Shown here: one piece after another, positions 34,531 to 43,253 of the stretch
Position numbering within the stretch: the stretch's first letter is position 1
Layout: every line of letters starts with the position of its first letter
Assembly (NCBI GenBank): GCA_039962225.1
Contig: JAMPKV010000036.1
Coordinates: 1-53,099 of the forward strand
DNA from: Microcoleus sp. AS-A8
Lineage (GTDB): Bacteria; Cyanobacteriota; Cyanobacteriia; Cyanobacteriales; Coleofasciculaceae
Reading direction: 5' to 3'
DNA length: 53,099 bases
Position numbers and translations under genes: made by a program
The notes under the pieces: generated by a model
What the model was told of the DNA's origin: nothing
The model's input: the letters and a program-made list of their open reading frames with translations, nothing else
The model's database searches: none

Positions 34531-34736
34531 TCTTGACGTTCCAGAAGCTTAAAAATTGCATCGCGGCTGACTGGCTCAGTATTTTCACCTTCTTTGATAG
34601 CGTTCTCTAGGGCTATTTCTTCTATGACTTCTGCCAATAAATCAGAAAATAATTCTTTTTGCTCTTGAAATACCTCAATGATGGCTAGTTTCAGCAGTTC
34701 TTTGAGTTTGGTTTCATCTAGGATAATTTCAGTCAT
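34527..34736 (-). CDS. Small antitoxin-like protein of the RelE toxin
   Basis: A 69-aa helical, acidic protein: MTEIILDETKLKELLKLAII, then EVFQEQKELFSDLLAEVIEE and the end VSRDAIFKLLERQE. This layout is common in cyanobacteria immediately before a RelE-type toxin gene and is taken as the cognate antitoxin. It has no clear DNA-binding domain, which may be why a separate HigA-like helix-turn-helix protein is encoded after the toxin. Start ATG 34736 is next to GAGGAG (short spacing); ATG 34763 is an alternative. Its end overlaps the toxin start by 4 bases. It begins 121 bases after the NACHT gene on the same strand. Confidence 0.8.
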   Translation of the reverse strand: MTEIILDETKLKELLKLAIIEVFQEQKELFSDLLAEVIEEIALENAIKEGENTEPVSRDAIFKLLERQE

Positions 34737-34857
34737 ATCTCCTCTCTGTTTGTTATTCGGCATAATTCTAACGCAGGATTGGGGTTAACTTCCCAAGACC
34801 ATTCGATGAATCCACTCGACAATATCTTCAAGGCGATCGCTAATCTTACTCCTCTAA

Positions 34858-37371
34858 TCAATGGTCGTCCAATATCCAAGCTTGATAGAAGTCTAGGTAG
34901 GTCATGTTTTGGGCGCAGTGCAATAGAACTTTATAGCAGCATTTGAAACGATAGAACTTATTTTCGTAGCCTGCGAAAGGCTGTCCGTGGGTTGGACTTT
35001 CAAGGAACTGTTCTGTAGTTAGGCAGTTCTTTAAGTCTTTAACCGTTTCTCTTAATCGGTGGTTTGGCAGAATATTTACCAACCTTAAAGCAGCATCCAT
35101 CATAGTGGCTCGATGCAGCCTATAGTGAAGTAGCTCAATCAGAACATTAATATCATCATTAATAGCTTTCAAGTTGTCAGCCGGAATTTCTTCTATTTCT
35201 ATACTTAAATCCGCATTTTGATTTGGAAAATTATCACCAATAAAGTCGTCTTCCCAAAGCTCATCTGGGTTATAGCCATCCAAAAGTGCGTAGGCTAAAG
35301 TAATAGCTTCCTTTTTCATTACACTAGGATCATCATCCAAATCATCCTTACTCGACTCTTCCAGCTTATCTAGGTAGTTATATACTCTTACGCAGTCAGT
35401 CTCTGACAGTGCTGCCATAGCTGCCTGTCCAATAGGATTGTCCTCAGAATAACCCAGGCTCCACTCAACAATCTGTGCAACAATATCATCACTCTGGGTG
35501 CAACTCCTAAACTCTGCAATACAAGCGGCTGCTAGAAAATAGGCATGAAAGGAGTAGAATCCCATACACTCATCCTCAAACTCTACAAGCGCCCTGATAA
35601 ATTTCTCCTTGTGCTTCTCAAACTCGCTGTCTCCTTCTCGCCCCAGCCATAACAAAATCACCTCTTTCCATTGCGGTTCAAAAATGCGGTATGCATAATC
35701 TGGCTCATTGTGTTTCAGCAAATGATTGGTATTTTTATTATTATGGCTTGGTAAATTTGTCCAAGTTCCTATTTGCTGTGCTGCGAAACAATCGAAATAT
35801 TGAGGGCTAAAAAGAGTTCCAAGTAATTTGTAATTAGGAAACAGTTTAGAGTTATTGTTCTTGTGGTTGAGGAAAAAATGCCAATCATCGATCACACACG
35901 CCGCAAAATATTCCTGAAACGTGAGATGGAAGAAAGCGTAGACATCTTCACCCGTCTCAGCATCCTTGTAAACCCAATTCAGCCAACCGACATCACGCGC
36001 TACCTGAAAAAGAGATTTACCCATTATCTTGTGAACAAATTTCTTCCGTAGCGGCAACTTCTTATCAATAGCTTCGAGTGCCAACTTCGATAAGGCTTCG
36101 TGCAACTCCTCCTGCTTATCCAAATCATCAGTAAGCTGTGGGTGTTGTTTCCACCGATAGAAATACTCTATATATTGCTGGTAAAGTGTGGCTTTCGTCT
36201 TGGGCAAATCTCCCCGACGGCAATACCAAATTCCACACAACATCGCCAACCGCAAAGGATTTATAATCAAATCCCGGATGCGATCATTCCTAGCGTCATC
36301 TAACTTAGTCTCTAATTGTTCCCCTAATTCTGGCTTACCTTCCTGGGTAAACCACTGTTGAATGAAATCACCCACCTGCTCATCATCAAAATGCAGAGTG
36401 CGATATGTCTCAAAATTTAGTAGTGCATTGGGGTGAGCTTCCCAAACATTTGAGCGACAGGTTAGCACCACTCGCGCCAAATCTCCCCATCCTTCTAGCT
36501 GGGTAGCAATTGCCTGTAGAGGTGATTCATCTGCCCTCATCTCATCCACCCCATCCAACAGCAGCCACACCTTGCCACTCTTGAACAATTCCTCTAGCTT
36601 CTTTTGTGCTGAGGTAATGCCTACATCACACTGAGAAATCAGCAGCGCATTCTTTAGCCAAGTCTGGAATAGGTATTCTTCCAGGGTTTTCCCTCCCAGA
36701 CTTGCCAGAGAAATGCAGATGGGAAAGCCTTTGTTTGAATTATCGACATGGAGAGCAATCTGCTCTAACCATGTACTTTTTCCAGCCCCAGGTTCACCAA
36801 CAATCGTGAAATTTTTCTCTTTCCCTTCGATTACCTGTTCCAGAAACTCATCATATTGATACTCCTGCTCAATTTCTTTTTCGGTTAGCTGATATTGCAA
36901 CATTCCTCGATCTGCCGAGGGTTGAAACTCATCACCCCGTCGAGGCTGTTCCTTCGGTTTCACCAATCCCAGCTTCACATAGACATTTTTCGCCTCATGC
37001 CCCAAATGTCTGCCAGTGATTGATCGCCTGAAGTTTTGCTTTTCTCGCTGCTGTGCTAAGACTTTGCCGCAAACTTCGCGCCAGTTGATACCCTCAGCCG
37101 TCTCTTCTGGTGGGTTCCAGTCTTGTGGATCGACTACCTCAGTGATGTCTAAATCTAAGGCTTGGACAATTGCGATCGCATAATTCCTATCCTTAGCTTC
37201 GCCACGAAAAAACCGTTGGACTGTTTTTTCATCTACCTCGGCTGCTGTAGCAACGTCAAAATAAGTCCAAGGCTTGCCTTTATTGTTGCGTCTAGAAGCC
37301 TTCGCCTGTAGAAGTTTTTGGCGTCCTGCTTCAGTAGCCCGAACACCACGGGGTTTGCGCGTTTGACTCAT
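34858..37371 (-). CDS. NACHT-domain NTPase with N-terminal helix-turn-helix
   Basis: An 837-aa STAND-type NTPase. Residues about 1-90 form a helix-turn-helix-like domain (WTYFDVATAAEVDEKTVQRF, then IVQALDLDITEVVDP). Residues 95-185 are the NACHT-associated lead (NVYVKLGLVKPKEQPRR). The NACHT ATPase has Walker A GEPGAGKST (192-200), Walker B LLLDGVDE (270-277) with the double acid, sensor VVLTCRSNVW and the winged-helix end FFHLTFQEYFAACVI at about 500. The C-terminal ~330 residues are helical, possibly HEAT-like, and would sense a ligand. Relatives in bacteria (bNACHT) defend against phage. No nuclease, TIR or protease domain is seen, so the effector, if any, is the HTH domain or another protein. 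ATG 37371 is preferred over a frame that extends through a dispersed palindrome. Confidence 0.87.
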   Translation of the reverse strand: MSQTRKPRGVRATEAGRQKLLQAKASRRNNKGKPWTYFDVATAAEVDEKTVQRFFRGEAKDRNYAIAIVQALDLDITEVVDPQDWNPPEETAEGINWREVCGKVLAQQREKQNFRRSITGRHLGHEAKNVYVKLGLVKPKEQPRRGDEFQPSADRGMLQYQLTEKEIEQEYQYDEFLEQVIEGKEKNFTIVGEPGAGKSTWLEQIALHVDNSNKGFPICISLASLGGKTLEEYLFQTWLKNALLISQCDVGITSAQKKLEELFKSGKVWLLLDGVDEMRADESPLQAIATQLEGWGDLARVVLTCRSNVWEAHPNALLNFETYRTLHFDDEQVGDFIQQWFTQEGKPELGEQLETKLDDARNDRIRDLIINPLRLAMLCGIWYCRRGDLPKTKATLYQQYIEYFYRWKQHPQLTDDLDKQEELHEALSKLALEAIDKKLPLRKKFVHKIMGKSLFQVARDVGWLNWVYKDAETGEDVYAFFHLTFQEYFAACVIDDWHFFLNHKNNNSKLFPNYKLLGTLFSPQYFDCFAAQQIGTWTNLPSHNNKNTNHLLKHNEPDYAYRIFEPQWKEVILLWLGREGDSEFEKHKEKFIRALVEFEDECMGFYSFHAYFLAAACIAEFRSCTQSDDIVAQIVEWSLGYSEDNPIGQAAMAALSETDCVRVYNYLDKLEESSKDDLDDDPSVMKKEAITLAYALLDGYNPDELWEDDFIGDNFPNQNADLSIEIEEIPADNLKAINDDINVLIELLHYRLHRATMMDAALRLVNILPNHRLRETVKDLKNCLTTEQFLESPTHGQPFAGYENKFYRFKCCYKVLLHCAQNMTYLDFYQAWILDDH

Positions 37372-37391
37372 TACAGTTTGTTCTTGGGTAA

Positions 37392-37412
37392 GGGCACGGC
37401 ATTGCCGTGCCC
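37392..37412. repeat. Dispersed GC-rich palindrome (copy 2)
   Basis: GGGCACGGCA-t-TGCCGTGCCC is a perfect 10-bp inverted repeat just upstream of the NACHT gene start. It is the same kind of element as 22141-22162. Its place in the NACHT leader means it could form a hairpin in the 5' end of that message. Confidence 0.75.
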
Positions 37413-37575
37413 CTACGAGGTTCATTCATAGCCACAGTCTAGCTAGTCTCACCCAGCATTCGGGAGGACAGAAAAGGGAACTTAATTAGTGTCCTCAACT
37501 GGTCTGGAGGTAGACCGATCTAAAAATTTAGTCTTGTCTCATCGGCAGCCGATACCGCAAACAGATGAGGATTAA

Positions 37576-37806
37576 ATGATGGACAACCAACCAAGAACAC
37601 TCGTAAAACTAGAGCAACCCAACCAACCCATTCAGCTAGTCACTCCTCCACAACCTCACATCGAAAATCCCGCTACTTGGATGCGAACAGGGAACAGCCA
37701 AGCCGAGATTATCTTGGCAGTAGCCGTCTTGATTAGCTCAATTTCTGGGCTACTCCAAGTTCTGATACCTGTCATGTTACGACAGCCGCACAAGAAGACT
37801 AAGTAA
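37576..37806 (+). CDS. Small single-pass membrane protein
   Basis: A 76-aa protein, divergent from the NACHT gene with 204 bases between start codons. Residues 1-40 are hydrophilic and Pro/Gln-rich (VKLEQPNQPIQLVTPPQPH). Residues about 45-70 form a hydrophobic helix (AEIILAVAVLISSISGLLQV, then LIPVML), and the tail is basic (RQPHKKTK). There is no cleavable signal, so it is probably a single-pass inner-membrane protein. GAGGATTAA precedes ATG 37576, and ATG 37579 follows directly. I do not recognise the family. Its place beside an NTPase/toxin cluster makes a pore or membrane effector role conceivable; nothing in the sequence proves it. Confidence 0.6.
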   Translation: MMDNQPRTLVKLEQPNQPIQLVTPPQPHIENPATWMRTGNSQAEIILAVAVLISSISGLLQVLIPVMLRQPHKKTK

Positions 37807-37875
37807 ATCTTGATTTCCCCTCTCCTATAAGGAGAGGGGTTAGGGGTGAGGTTAGAGCGATGTGAAGGACTTCTC

Positions 37876-39237
37876 CTACTTCTGCAACTTAACCCCTCGA
37901 ATTGAATAATCCAACAACTCCATCGGATGCATCAGAGTAACTTCCTTCCCTTTCAACCGCAAATGCTTCTGAATTTGCAACGAACAACCCGGATTAGCAG
38001 AAGCAATTAATTCCGCCCCAGTATTGAGCAAATTCTCTACTTTTTGCTGTCCCAAATCATCCGCCACCTCTGGTTGCAGCATATTGTAAACCCCAGCACT
38101 ACCACAGCACAAAGCTGCATCTATCGGTTCCCGCAATTTTACATTCGGAATTTGACGCAAAAGTTGCCGAGGTTGGACGCTAATTTTCTGCCCATGTAAC
38201 AAGTGACAAGCATCTTGATAAACCATCGTCAGTGGTTCATCTGTAAGCGGTGAAAGTTTCGTGGTTAGCCCCACTTGTGCCAAAAATTCTTGAGCATCTT
38301 TTACCTTAGCTGCAAATGCTTTTGCCTTTTCCCGATACTCTAAGTCATCTTCTAAAATATGCTCATATTCCTTCAGCGTATGACCACAACCAGCCGCATT
38401 GATAATGATGTAATCAACATCCGTCCCGGCAAAACTATCAATCATCTGTCGTGCCAATGCTTGAGCTTGTTCGCGTTGCCCTTGGTGTTCCGGCAAAGCA
38501 GCACAACACCCTTGCGTTTTCGGAATCACCACTTCACAACCATTAGCCGTTAAAACCCGCACAGTTGCCTCATTCACCGGTGAGAAAAACAAGCGTTGTA
38601 CGCACCCCAAAATCACCCCCACTCGGTAACGTTTCTTACCTTGAGCCGGAATAACATCAGGGAAATTGTCTCGGAAAGAATCCAGCGTAATTTGCGGCAA
38701 AATTGCATCCATTGCCGCCAAACGAGGGAATACTTTCTTCAACAAACCCGTAGAACGAACAAGTTTCTGCAATCCTAATTTCTGATAGACATAAAGAAAC
38801 AGTAGAAAGGGGCGTAGGCGTCCGGGGTAGGGAAATAGATTAAAAATCAGAGTTCTGATCAATCGGTCGGGTAAACTACGCGGATAGTTTCGTTCAACCT
38901 GAGGCCGAGTCGCCGCAATTAACTTATCGTATTGGACACCAGAAGGACAAGTCGTTACACAAGCCAGACACCCAAGGCAAGAATCAAAATGTTGCGCTGT
39001 AGCCTCACCCAGAGATGCCTCACCATTCTTGATCGCATCCATCAAATAAATCCGACCTCTAGGAGAATCCATCTCCTTGCCAATCACCCGATAACTCGGA
39101 CAAGTCGATAAACAAAACCCACAGTGAACACAAGTATCTATTAATTTCTGTTCAGGAGGATGTTGAGCATCAAAACCACTCACTGATTCTGGTATTGACT
39201 CAATTGATTGAGTGACACCCTCTGGTAAAGTTTGCAT
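37876..39237 (-). CDS. glcF: Glycolate oxidase iron-sulfur subunit GlcF
   Basis: A 453-aa subunit of glycolate dehydrogenase, which oxidises photorespiratory glycolate to glyoxylate. Two 4Fe-4S motifs are present: CVHCGFCLSTCPSY and CLGCLACVTTCPSG. Two cysteine-rich CCG domains follow: GCVQRLFFSPVN with GCCAALPEHQG, and DACHLLHGQKI with CCGSAGVYNML. The length fits GlcF. The C-terminal codons (SIRGVKLQK) lie in a sequence found again at 33763-33783. It follows glcE on the same strand with 59 bases between, so the two form an operon. GlcD, the other FAD subunit, is not in the window. Confidence 0.93.
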   Translation of the reverse strand: MQTLPEGVTQSIESIPESVSGFDAQHPPEQKLIDTCVHCGFCLSTCPSYRVIGKEMDSPRGRIYLMDAIKNGEASLGEATAQHFDSCLGCLACVTTCPSGVQYDKLIAATRPQVERNYPRSLPDRLIRTLIFNLFPYPGRLRPFLLFLYVYQKLGLQKLVRSTGLLKKVFPRLAAMDAILPQITLDSFRDNFPDVIPAQGKKRYRVGVILGCVQRLFFSPVNEATVRVLTANGCEVVIPKTQGCCAALPEHQGQREQAQALARQMIDSFAGTDVDYIIINAAGCGHTLKEYEHILEDDLEYREKAKAFAAKVKDAQEFLAQVGLTTKLSPLTDEPLTMVYQDACHLLHGQKISVQPRQLLRQIPNVKLREPIDAALCCGSAGVYNMLQPEVADDLGQQKVENLLNTGAELIASANPGCSLQIQKHLRLKGKEVTLMHPMELLDYSIRGVKLQK

Positions 39238-39296
39238 ATTCTCTCTCTTTCTAATCTCTTAATTCCGTGTTCTCCGTGCCTGGAGTGGTTTGTCTC

Positions 39297-40637
39297 TTAA
39301 ATCCCCGCCACAAACCGATCAGGACTCAAAATATTTTTCGGGTCAAACTGTTGCTTAATTTGGCGCATAACATTCAGCGCATTGCCTTTGTAACCCCAAA
39401 CATCTAGCTGCTGCTTCAACGAAATCGGTGCCTCCAAAACCGTCAGAAAACCCCCTTGAGACTCACAGTATTGTCGTAGTTCCACAATAATTTGAGGCGT
39501 CACCGTTCCTGGATCAAGACGTAATCGCCCCAACCCACTCCCATGAATTAACCCCAATCCCGTTGAGGATGTTAGCGCATCCAGCTTTGTCAAAGTCGTA
39601 ACAGCCGCTGTTGGTAATACCCCTATTTTGCAAGTAATCGCAGGCTCCTGTGAGGCTTTCCAAATTTTTTCTGATAATGATTGCCATAGAGTTACCTCCT
39701 CAGCCTCCGTATACACAGTGCCTTGTAACCCTAAATTTTGCCCCACCTCAAGCAACCGGGATGATTGCTCCTGCACACTTTCCCTCACACTTTGGAAACG
39801 TACCATTAAGCCTATGCCTTGACTTAAACCCAGTTGCTTGACAAGCACAGAAGATAGCAAATCAGCGGCGGTGGGCGTCAAAGCAGAAGCTAAAAGGGTT
39901 TTTGTCACAGCAGCAATGGCTTGGGCTTCACCTGTTAACACCAGAGTCCCTGACGCTTCGGGAATTGGATATACACGAAAAGTGATTTTTGTCAATATTC
40001 CCAACGTGCCATAGGAGCCTGTAAACAGCTTCATCAAGTCATAACCCGCCACATTCTTCACCACCCGACCTCCAGCTTTAGCGAGTTGCCCATCACTGCG
40101 GACAAAGGAAATCCCCAGCAACATATCCCGAACCCCGCCATACCGATGACGCCAAGAACCACTATCTGCGGTGGCAATAATTCCACCGAGGGTAGCCTGT
40201 TGAGAATAGGCAGGGTCGAGGGGAAGAAATTGATTCTCTTGGCGAAGCAGGTTTTGCAAGTCAGCCAGTTTAACACCCGCTTCTACCGTAACCGTTAAAT
40301 CACCCACCGCATGTTCAATGACCCGGTTCAGGCGTTCAGTACTGATCACGAGGTCAACATCTTTACCCACCCCACCCCAGCCTAATTTACTACCACTCCC
40401 GCAGGGAAGGAGGCTCCAATCGTTGTGATCAGCGCAAGTTATAACACTTTTCAGTTGTTCGACTGTATGGGGAAAAACCATACAACTGGGGATATTCTGT
40501 AGTGTGTTGGCTCGATTTATTCGTTCTTGCCACCCATCAGGCAAGTGTTCCCAGTCAAAAATGCTAGACTCCCCAACAAGTGGTTCAAGTTTGTGGGCGA
40601 TGGACGCGGCTGCGTCCCCCTTGGCGATCGCGTTCAT
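39297..40637 (-). CDS. glcE: Glycolate oxidase FAD-binding subunit GlcE
   Basis: A 446-aa FAD-binding (PCMH/VAO-type) protein, the GlcE subunit of glycolate dehydrogenase. The FAD-binding core shows FPHTVEQLKSVITCADHNDW, LLPCGSGSKLGWGG, TVEAGVKLADLQ, DPAYSQQATLGGIIATADSG and RVVKNVAGYDLMKLFTGSYG (the GYD...GS loop typical of GlcD/GlcE). The C-terminal domain ends MRQIKQQFDPKNILSPDRF, the usual flavin-contact motif. It is the first gene of a glcE-glcF operon. In plant-like cyanobacterial photorespiration the enzyme may feed electrons to quinone. The start ATG 40637 gives a short N-terminal extension; no strong Shine-Dalgarno is visible. Confidence 0.92.
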   Translation of the reverse strand: MNAIAKGDAAASIAHKLEPLVGESSIFDWEHLPDGWQERINRANTLQNIPSCMVFPHTVEQLKSVITCADHNDWSLLPCGSGSKLGWGGVGKDVDLVISTERLNRVIEHAVGDLTVTVEAGVKLADLQNLLRQENQFLPLDPAYSQQATLGGIIATADSGSWRHRYGGVRDMLLGISFVRSDGQLAKAGGRVVKNVAGYDLMKLFTGSYGTLGILTKITFRVYPIPEASGTLVLTGEAQAIAAVTKTLLASALTPTAADLLSSVLVKQLGLSQGIGLMVRFQSVRESVQEQSSRLLEVGQNLGLQGTVYTEAEEVTLWQSLSEKIWKASQEPAITCKIGVLPTAAVTTLTKLDALTSSTGLGLIHGSGLGRLRLDPGTVTPQIIVELRQYCESQGGFLTVLEAPISLKQQLDVWGYKGNALNVMRQIKQQFDPKNILSPDRFVAGI

Positions 40638-41238
40638 GTTTCTGATTAATCCTGATCTAGGCCGTCACTCTCAGCGTTCCAATCTCATTTTGGTCACCTT
40701 TTTGTCGCTCATGCTCAAAACCCCGCCAGAAATTTGGATAGAGGAATCACGATCTATTGCCCCTAATATCGTAGTGTCGCACTAATACTGATCAAGGGAG
40801 GAACCGCGATCGCATCCCATACTTCTCGGTTAGTCATGTTCAATCTCCCAAGATTCCCCTTAATCTCCTCATCCTCACTAAAGTCCTCGTATGAGCTCCG
40901 GCGGTCGCTCCGGCTTAAAAAGGGGGAAACCAGACATTTCTTAACCCCTCGGAAAAAGCAGGGTAACAGGAATCCAGTCTTAACCGAAAAGTATTGCGAT
41001 CGCATCGCCTTAGTGCCAATAGCTTCTTGTCGGAGCAAGCTGATCGCAGCAGCGTCCATTGCACAGTATTCTCAATACAGGTGTTACCTCGTTCGTATTT
41101 TTTGTGCTTATCGACTTAAACCGCAAGAATTGGAAATCCTGGAACCTGGGTCAGACGACAGCGACTAACGGAGGGCGTCTACCTTTCCCCGCTTCTTAGT
41201 CCATCCGGGTGAAGCAAACGTTGGCAATCGGAGCAATC
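40638..41238. other. Divergent promoter region, no gene seen
   Basis: 601 bases between glcE (minus) and the amidase gene (plus) hold several HIP1 octamers, a direct repeat GCTCCGGC (twice near 40895-40915) and CGATCGC-rich stretches. Open frames exist in both directions but show no protein-like pattern and overlap the repeats. Promoters for both flanking genes must lie here; no convincing -35/-10 pair stood out. Confidence 0.45.
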
Positions 41239-42681
41239 ATGATGAAATTTCAGTGGCTACTGCTACTTCCGTGTTTGTCGAGCATTTTTCTCTGGTCATC
41301 TCCTGCTGAAGCGGCAAGGCTTCTGCTCTGGCGTTTTGATGCTAAACAGAACCAACTGCTCTTTACAACAGACGGCAGTGTTCAACCCAAAGCCCAACTT
41401 TATGCCAACCCCAATCGTTTGATTATCGATTTACCGGGTACAACTTTGGGGCGTCCAACGATGAACCAGCCTGTCGGCGGAGGGATTCGGGAAGTTCGAG
41501 TCGGACAATATAATTCCCAGATGACTCGGATTGTCGTGGAGTTAGCACCAGGCTATACCATCGATCCGCAACAAGTTCTGTTTCAAGGCATTTCCCCTAC
41601 TCAATGGTCGGTACAAATCCCGACGCCTGAGCGAATAACGACAACACCGAGAACAAGCTCTCAATCGGTCGTCGTCATCCCTCCACCCCGTACTTCTAAT
41701 CCTTCTAACAATCAAACTGAAACTACGACACCTACCCGTGGCCTCGCAAGCATTCAAGCGGTTGAATTGGTTAATGAGGGTACCCAATTGGTGATTCGGG
41801 CTGACCAGAGGGTGAGGGCAACCAGCCGTTGGGATGCCAGAGCCAATACTTATCAGATTATTATCCCTAATGCCCAACTGGCTGACCCAGTCAGGGGGCC
41901 TCAATTAGACGCAAGAAGTCTTTTATCACAGGTACTAGTCCGACAGCAAGATCGACGCACGGTAGTTATTCTCGTCAAACCTAGTAATGGTGGCCAGATT
42001 GGAGAACTCAATCAACTCACTGACCAACTTTTATCGCTGCAACTGCGACCCTCTAGACCCGTATTCCCTCCCACGACCTCAATTCCTGTACCACCGCCTG
42101 TTCGGACGTTGCCGCCTGACTCCTTTGCTCGTGTGCCAAACAGTCGTATTGTTGTGATGATCGATCCCGGTCACGGCGGCAAAGACCCCGGAGCAATTGG
42201 GATCGGTGGATTGCGGGAGAAAGATGTGATTTTGCCCATTTCTCAACAGGTCGCAGCACTGTTGCAGCAACAGGGTATTCAGGCCGTCATGACCCGCTCA
42301 GACGATCGCTTTATTAGTCTTGAAGGACGAGTTCAAATGGCGCGGCAAGCGCGTGCCAATGTTTTTGTCAGCATCCACGCTAATTCTATTAGTCTACGCC
42401 GCCCTGATGTTAATGGAGTCGAGACCTATTATTTTTCCAGTCAGCGTTTAGCTGAAGCGATTCACTCTAGCATGTTGCAGAGCCTAAACGTCCGAGACCG
42501 GGGAGTACGGCGAGCTAGATTTTATGTCTTAAGAAATAATTCTATACCGGCTGTTTTAGTCGAAGTCGGTTACGTAACAGGAGCCGGGGATGCCCCTAAA
42601 TTGGCATCCCCGGCTTTTCAACGCCAAATGGCGGAAGCGATCGCACGGGGAATTCTCCTGTACATTCGCCAAAATTTTTAG
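41239..42681 (+). CDS. N-acetylmuramoyl-L-alanine amidase with AMIN domain
   Basis: A 480-aa periplasmic peptidoglycan amidase (AmiC type). A signal peptide (about 1-27, ending PAEAAR) leads to an AMIN domain (about 28-130), which targets the septum or envelope. A Pro/Thr-rich linker follows, then a second AMIN-like region (about 175-270) and the Amidase_3 domain (about 300-475). The zinc ligands and catalytic Glu are visible in IDPGHGGKDPGAIG (His), LREKDVIL (Glu), SIHANSISL (His) and LVEVGYVTG (Glu). In filamentous cyanobacteria such amidases drill septal nanopores for cell-cell joining, so a multicellular role is plausible. ATG 41239 is chosen since GGAG lies 6 bases before it. A strong hairpin follows. 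Confidence 0.9.
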   Translation: MMKFQWLLLLPCLSSIFLWSSPAEAARLLLWRFDAKQNQLLFTTDGSVQPKAQLYANPNRLIIDLPGTTLGRPTMNQPVGGGIREVRVGQYNSQMTRIVVELAPGYTIDPQQVLFQGISPTQWSVQIPTPERITTTPRTSSQSVVVIPPPRTSNPSNNQTETTTPTRGLASIQAVELVNEGTQLVIRADQRVRATSRWDARANTYQIIIPNAQLADPVRGPQLDARSLLSQVLVRQQDRRTVVILVKPSNGGQIGELNQLTDQLLSLQLRPSRPVFPPTTSIPVPPPVRTLPPDSFARVPNSRIVVMIDPGHGGKDPGAIGIGGLREKDVILPISQQVAALLQQQGIQAVMTRSDDRFISLEGRVQMARQARANVFVSIHANSISLRRPDVNGVETYYFSSQRLAEAIHSSMLQSLNVRDRGVRRARFYVLRNNSIPAVLVEVGYVTGAGDAPKLASPAFQRQMAEAIARGILLYIRQNF

Positions 42682-42745
42682 AACCCAGGTTATATTACAC
42701 TTTAGGGAACAGTGAGTCTGCTTTTGGGTGTAATTAGCCCTTCAA

Positions 42746-42782
42746 GTTTTCTGCGCCTACTGGCCTAGTAGGCACAGAAAAC
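42746..42782. terminator. Strong hairpin between amidase and ycf35
   Basis: GTTTTCTG (42746-42753) pairs with CAGAAAAC (42775-42782), and inside it GCCTACT pairs with AGTAGGC around a 4-base loop, giving a 15-bp nearly perfect stem. It lies between two convergent genes and probably ends transcription of both, although a T-run is lacking on either side. Confidence 0.7.
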
Positions 42783-42836
42783 GGGCCAACCTGCCATTGG
42801 TCAACCCGTGAGCTTGGGAACGCCTAGATGGATTGA

Positions 42837-43190
42837 CTACTTTTGCAGAACCAGTTTAACGTTGGCATTCTGCAAGCCGCGCTGCTTGACTTCTGCCAAA
42901 GTTTTGTTGACGGCGTACTTCTGGTTAATCGAGTTGATCAGCTCGGTTTGGTTGTGCTTCTTAGCAACACCCCAGAGGTCAGCAATCAGATCAAAGGAGC
43001 CATCGCTGTTGCGAGACCAGCCGAGATCATACTCACCTTCCAGAACAGCAACGATGTCAGATCGAACGCGCTGACCGTTGTAGCCACGAACATCAGCTTC
43101 CGTCTTCACAGAAATACCCAGGTCACGGAGAGAAGCCTTCAGGATTTCAGCGTCGGTGATCTTGGTACGCAGAGTGCTAAAGTGAGACAT
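42837..43190 (-). CDS. ycf35: Ycf35 / DUF1257 protein
   Basis: A 117-aa protein of the DUF1257 family known in red-algal plastids as Ycf35. The start SHFSTLRTKITDAEILKASL and the core VRGYNGQRVRSDIVAVLEGE, YDLGWSRNSDGSFDLIADLW and INSINQKYAVNKTLAEVKQR are all present. It is soluble. The biochemical function is unknown. It is the last gene of a three-gene set with Ycf46 and an RHH protein (44939-45289), all on the minus strand; the 148-base gap to ycf46 contains three hairpins. ATG 43190 has GGAGG (AATCCAAATG region) a few bases upstream and gives the normal N-terminus. Confidence 0.92.
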   Translation of the reverse strand: MSHFSTLRTKITDAEILKASLRDLGISVKTEADVRGYNGQRVRSDIVAVLEGEYDLGWSRNSDGSFDLIADLWGVAKKHNQTELINSINQKYAVNKTLAEVKQRGLQNANVKLVLQK

Positions 43191-43253
43191 TTGGATTTCC
43201 TCCAGTAGAGATAGTAGAGAAACAACAACGTAGCGTTTTACTTTTGCCTTTGA

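Noticed and set aside
34737-34857. Short frame ISDRLEDIVEWIHRMVLGS read before the antitoxin
   Set aside because: It is only about 20 codons without a start; possibly a gene remnant but not supportable.
40836-41168. Open frame in the glcE-amidase gap
   Set aside because: It has no protein-like pattern, no ribosome site, and runs through HIP1-rich intergenic DNA.
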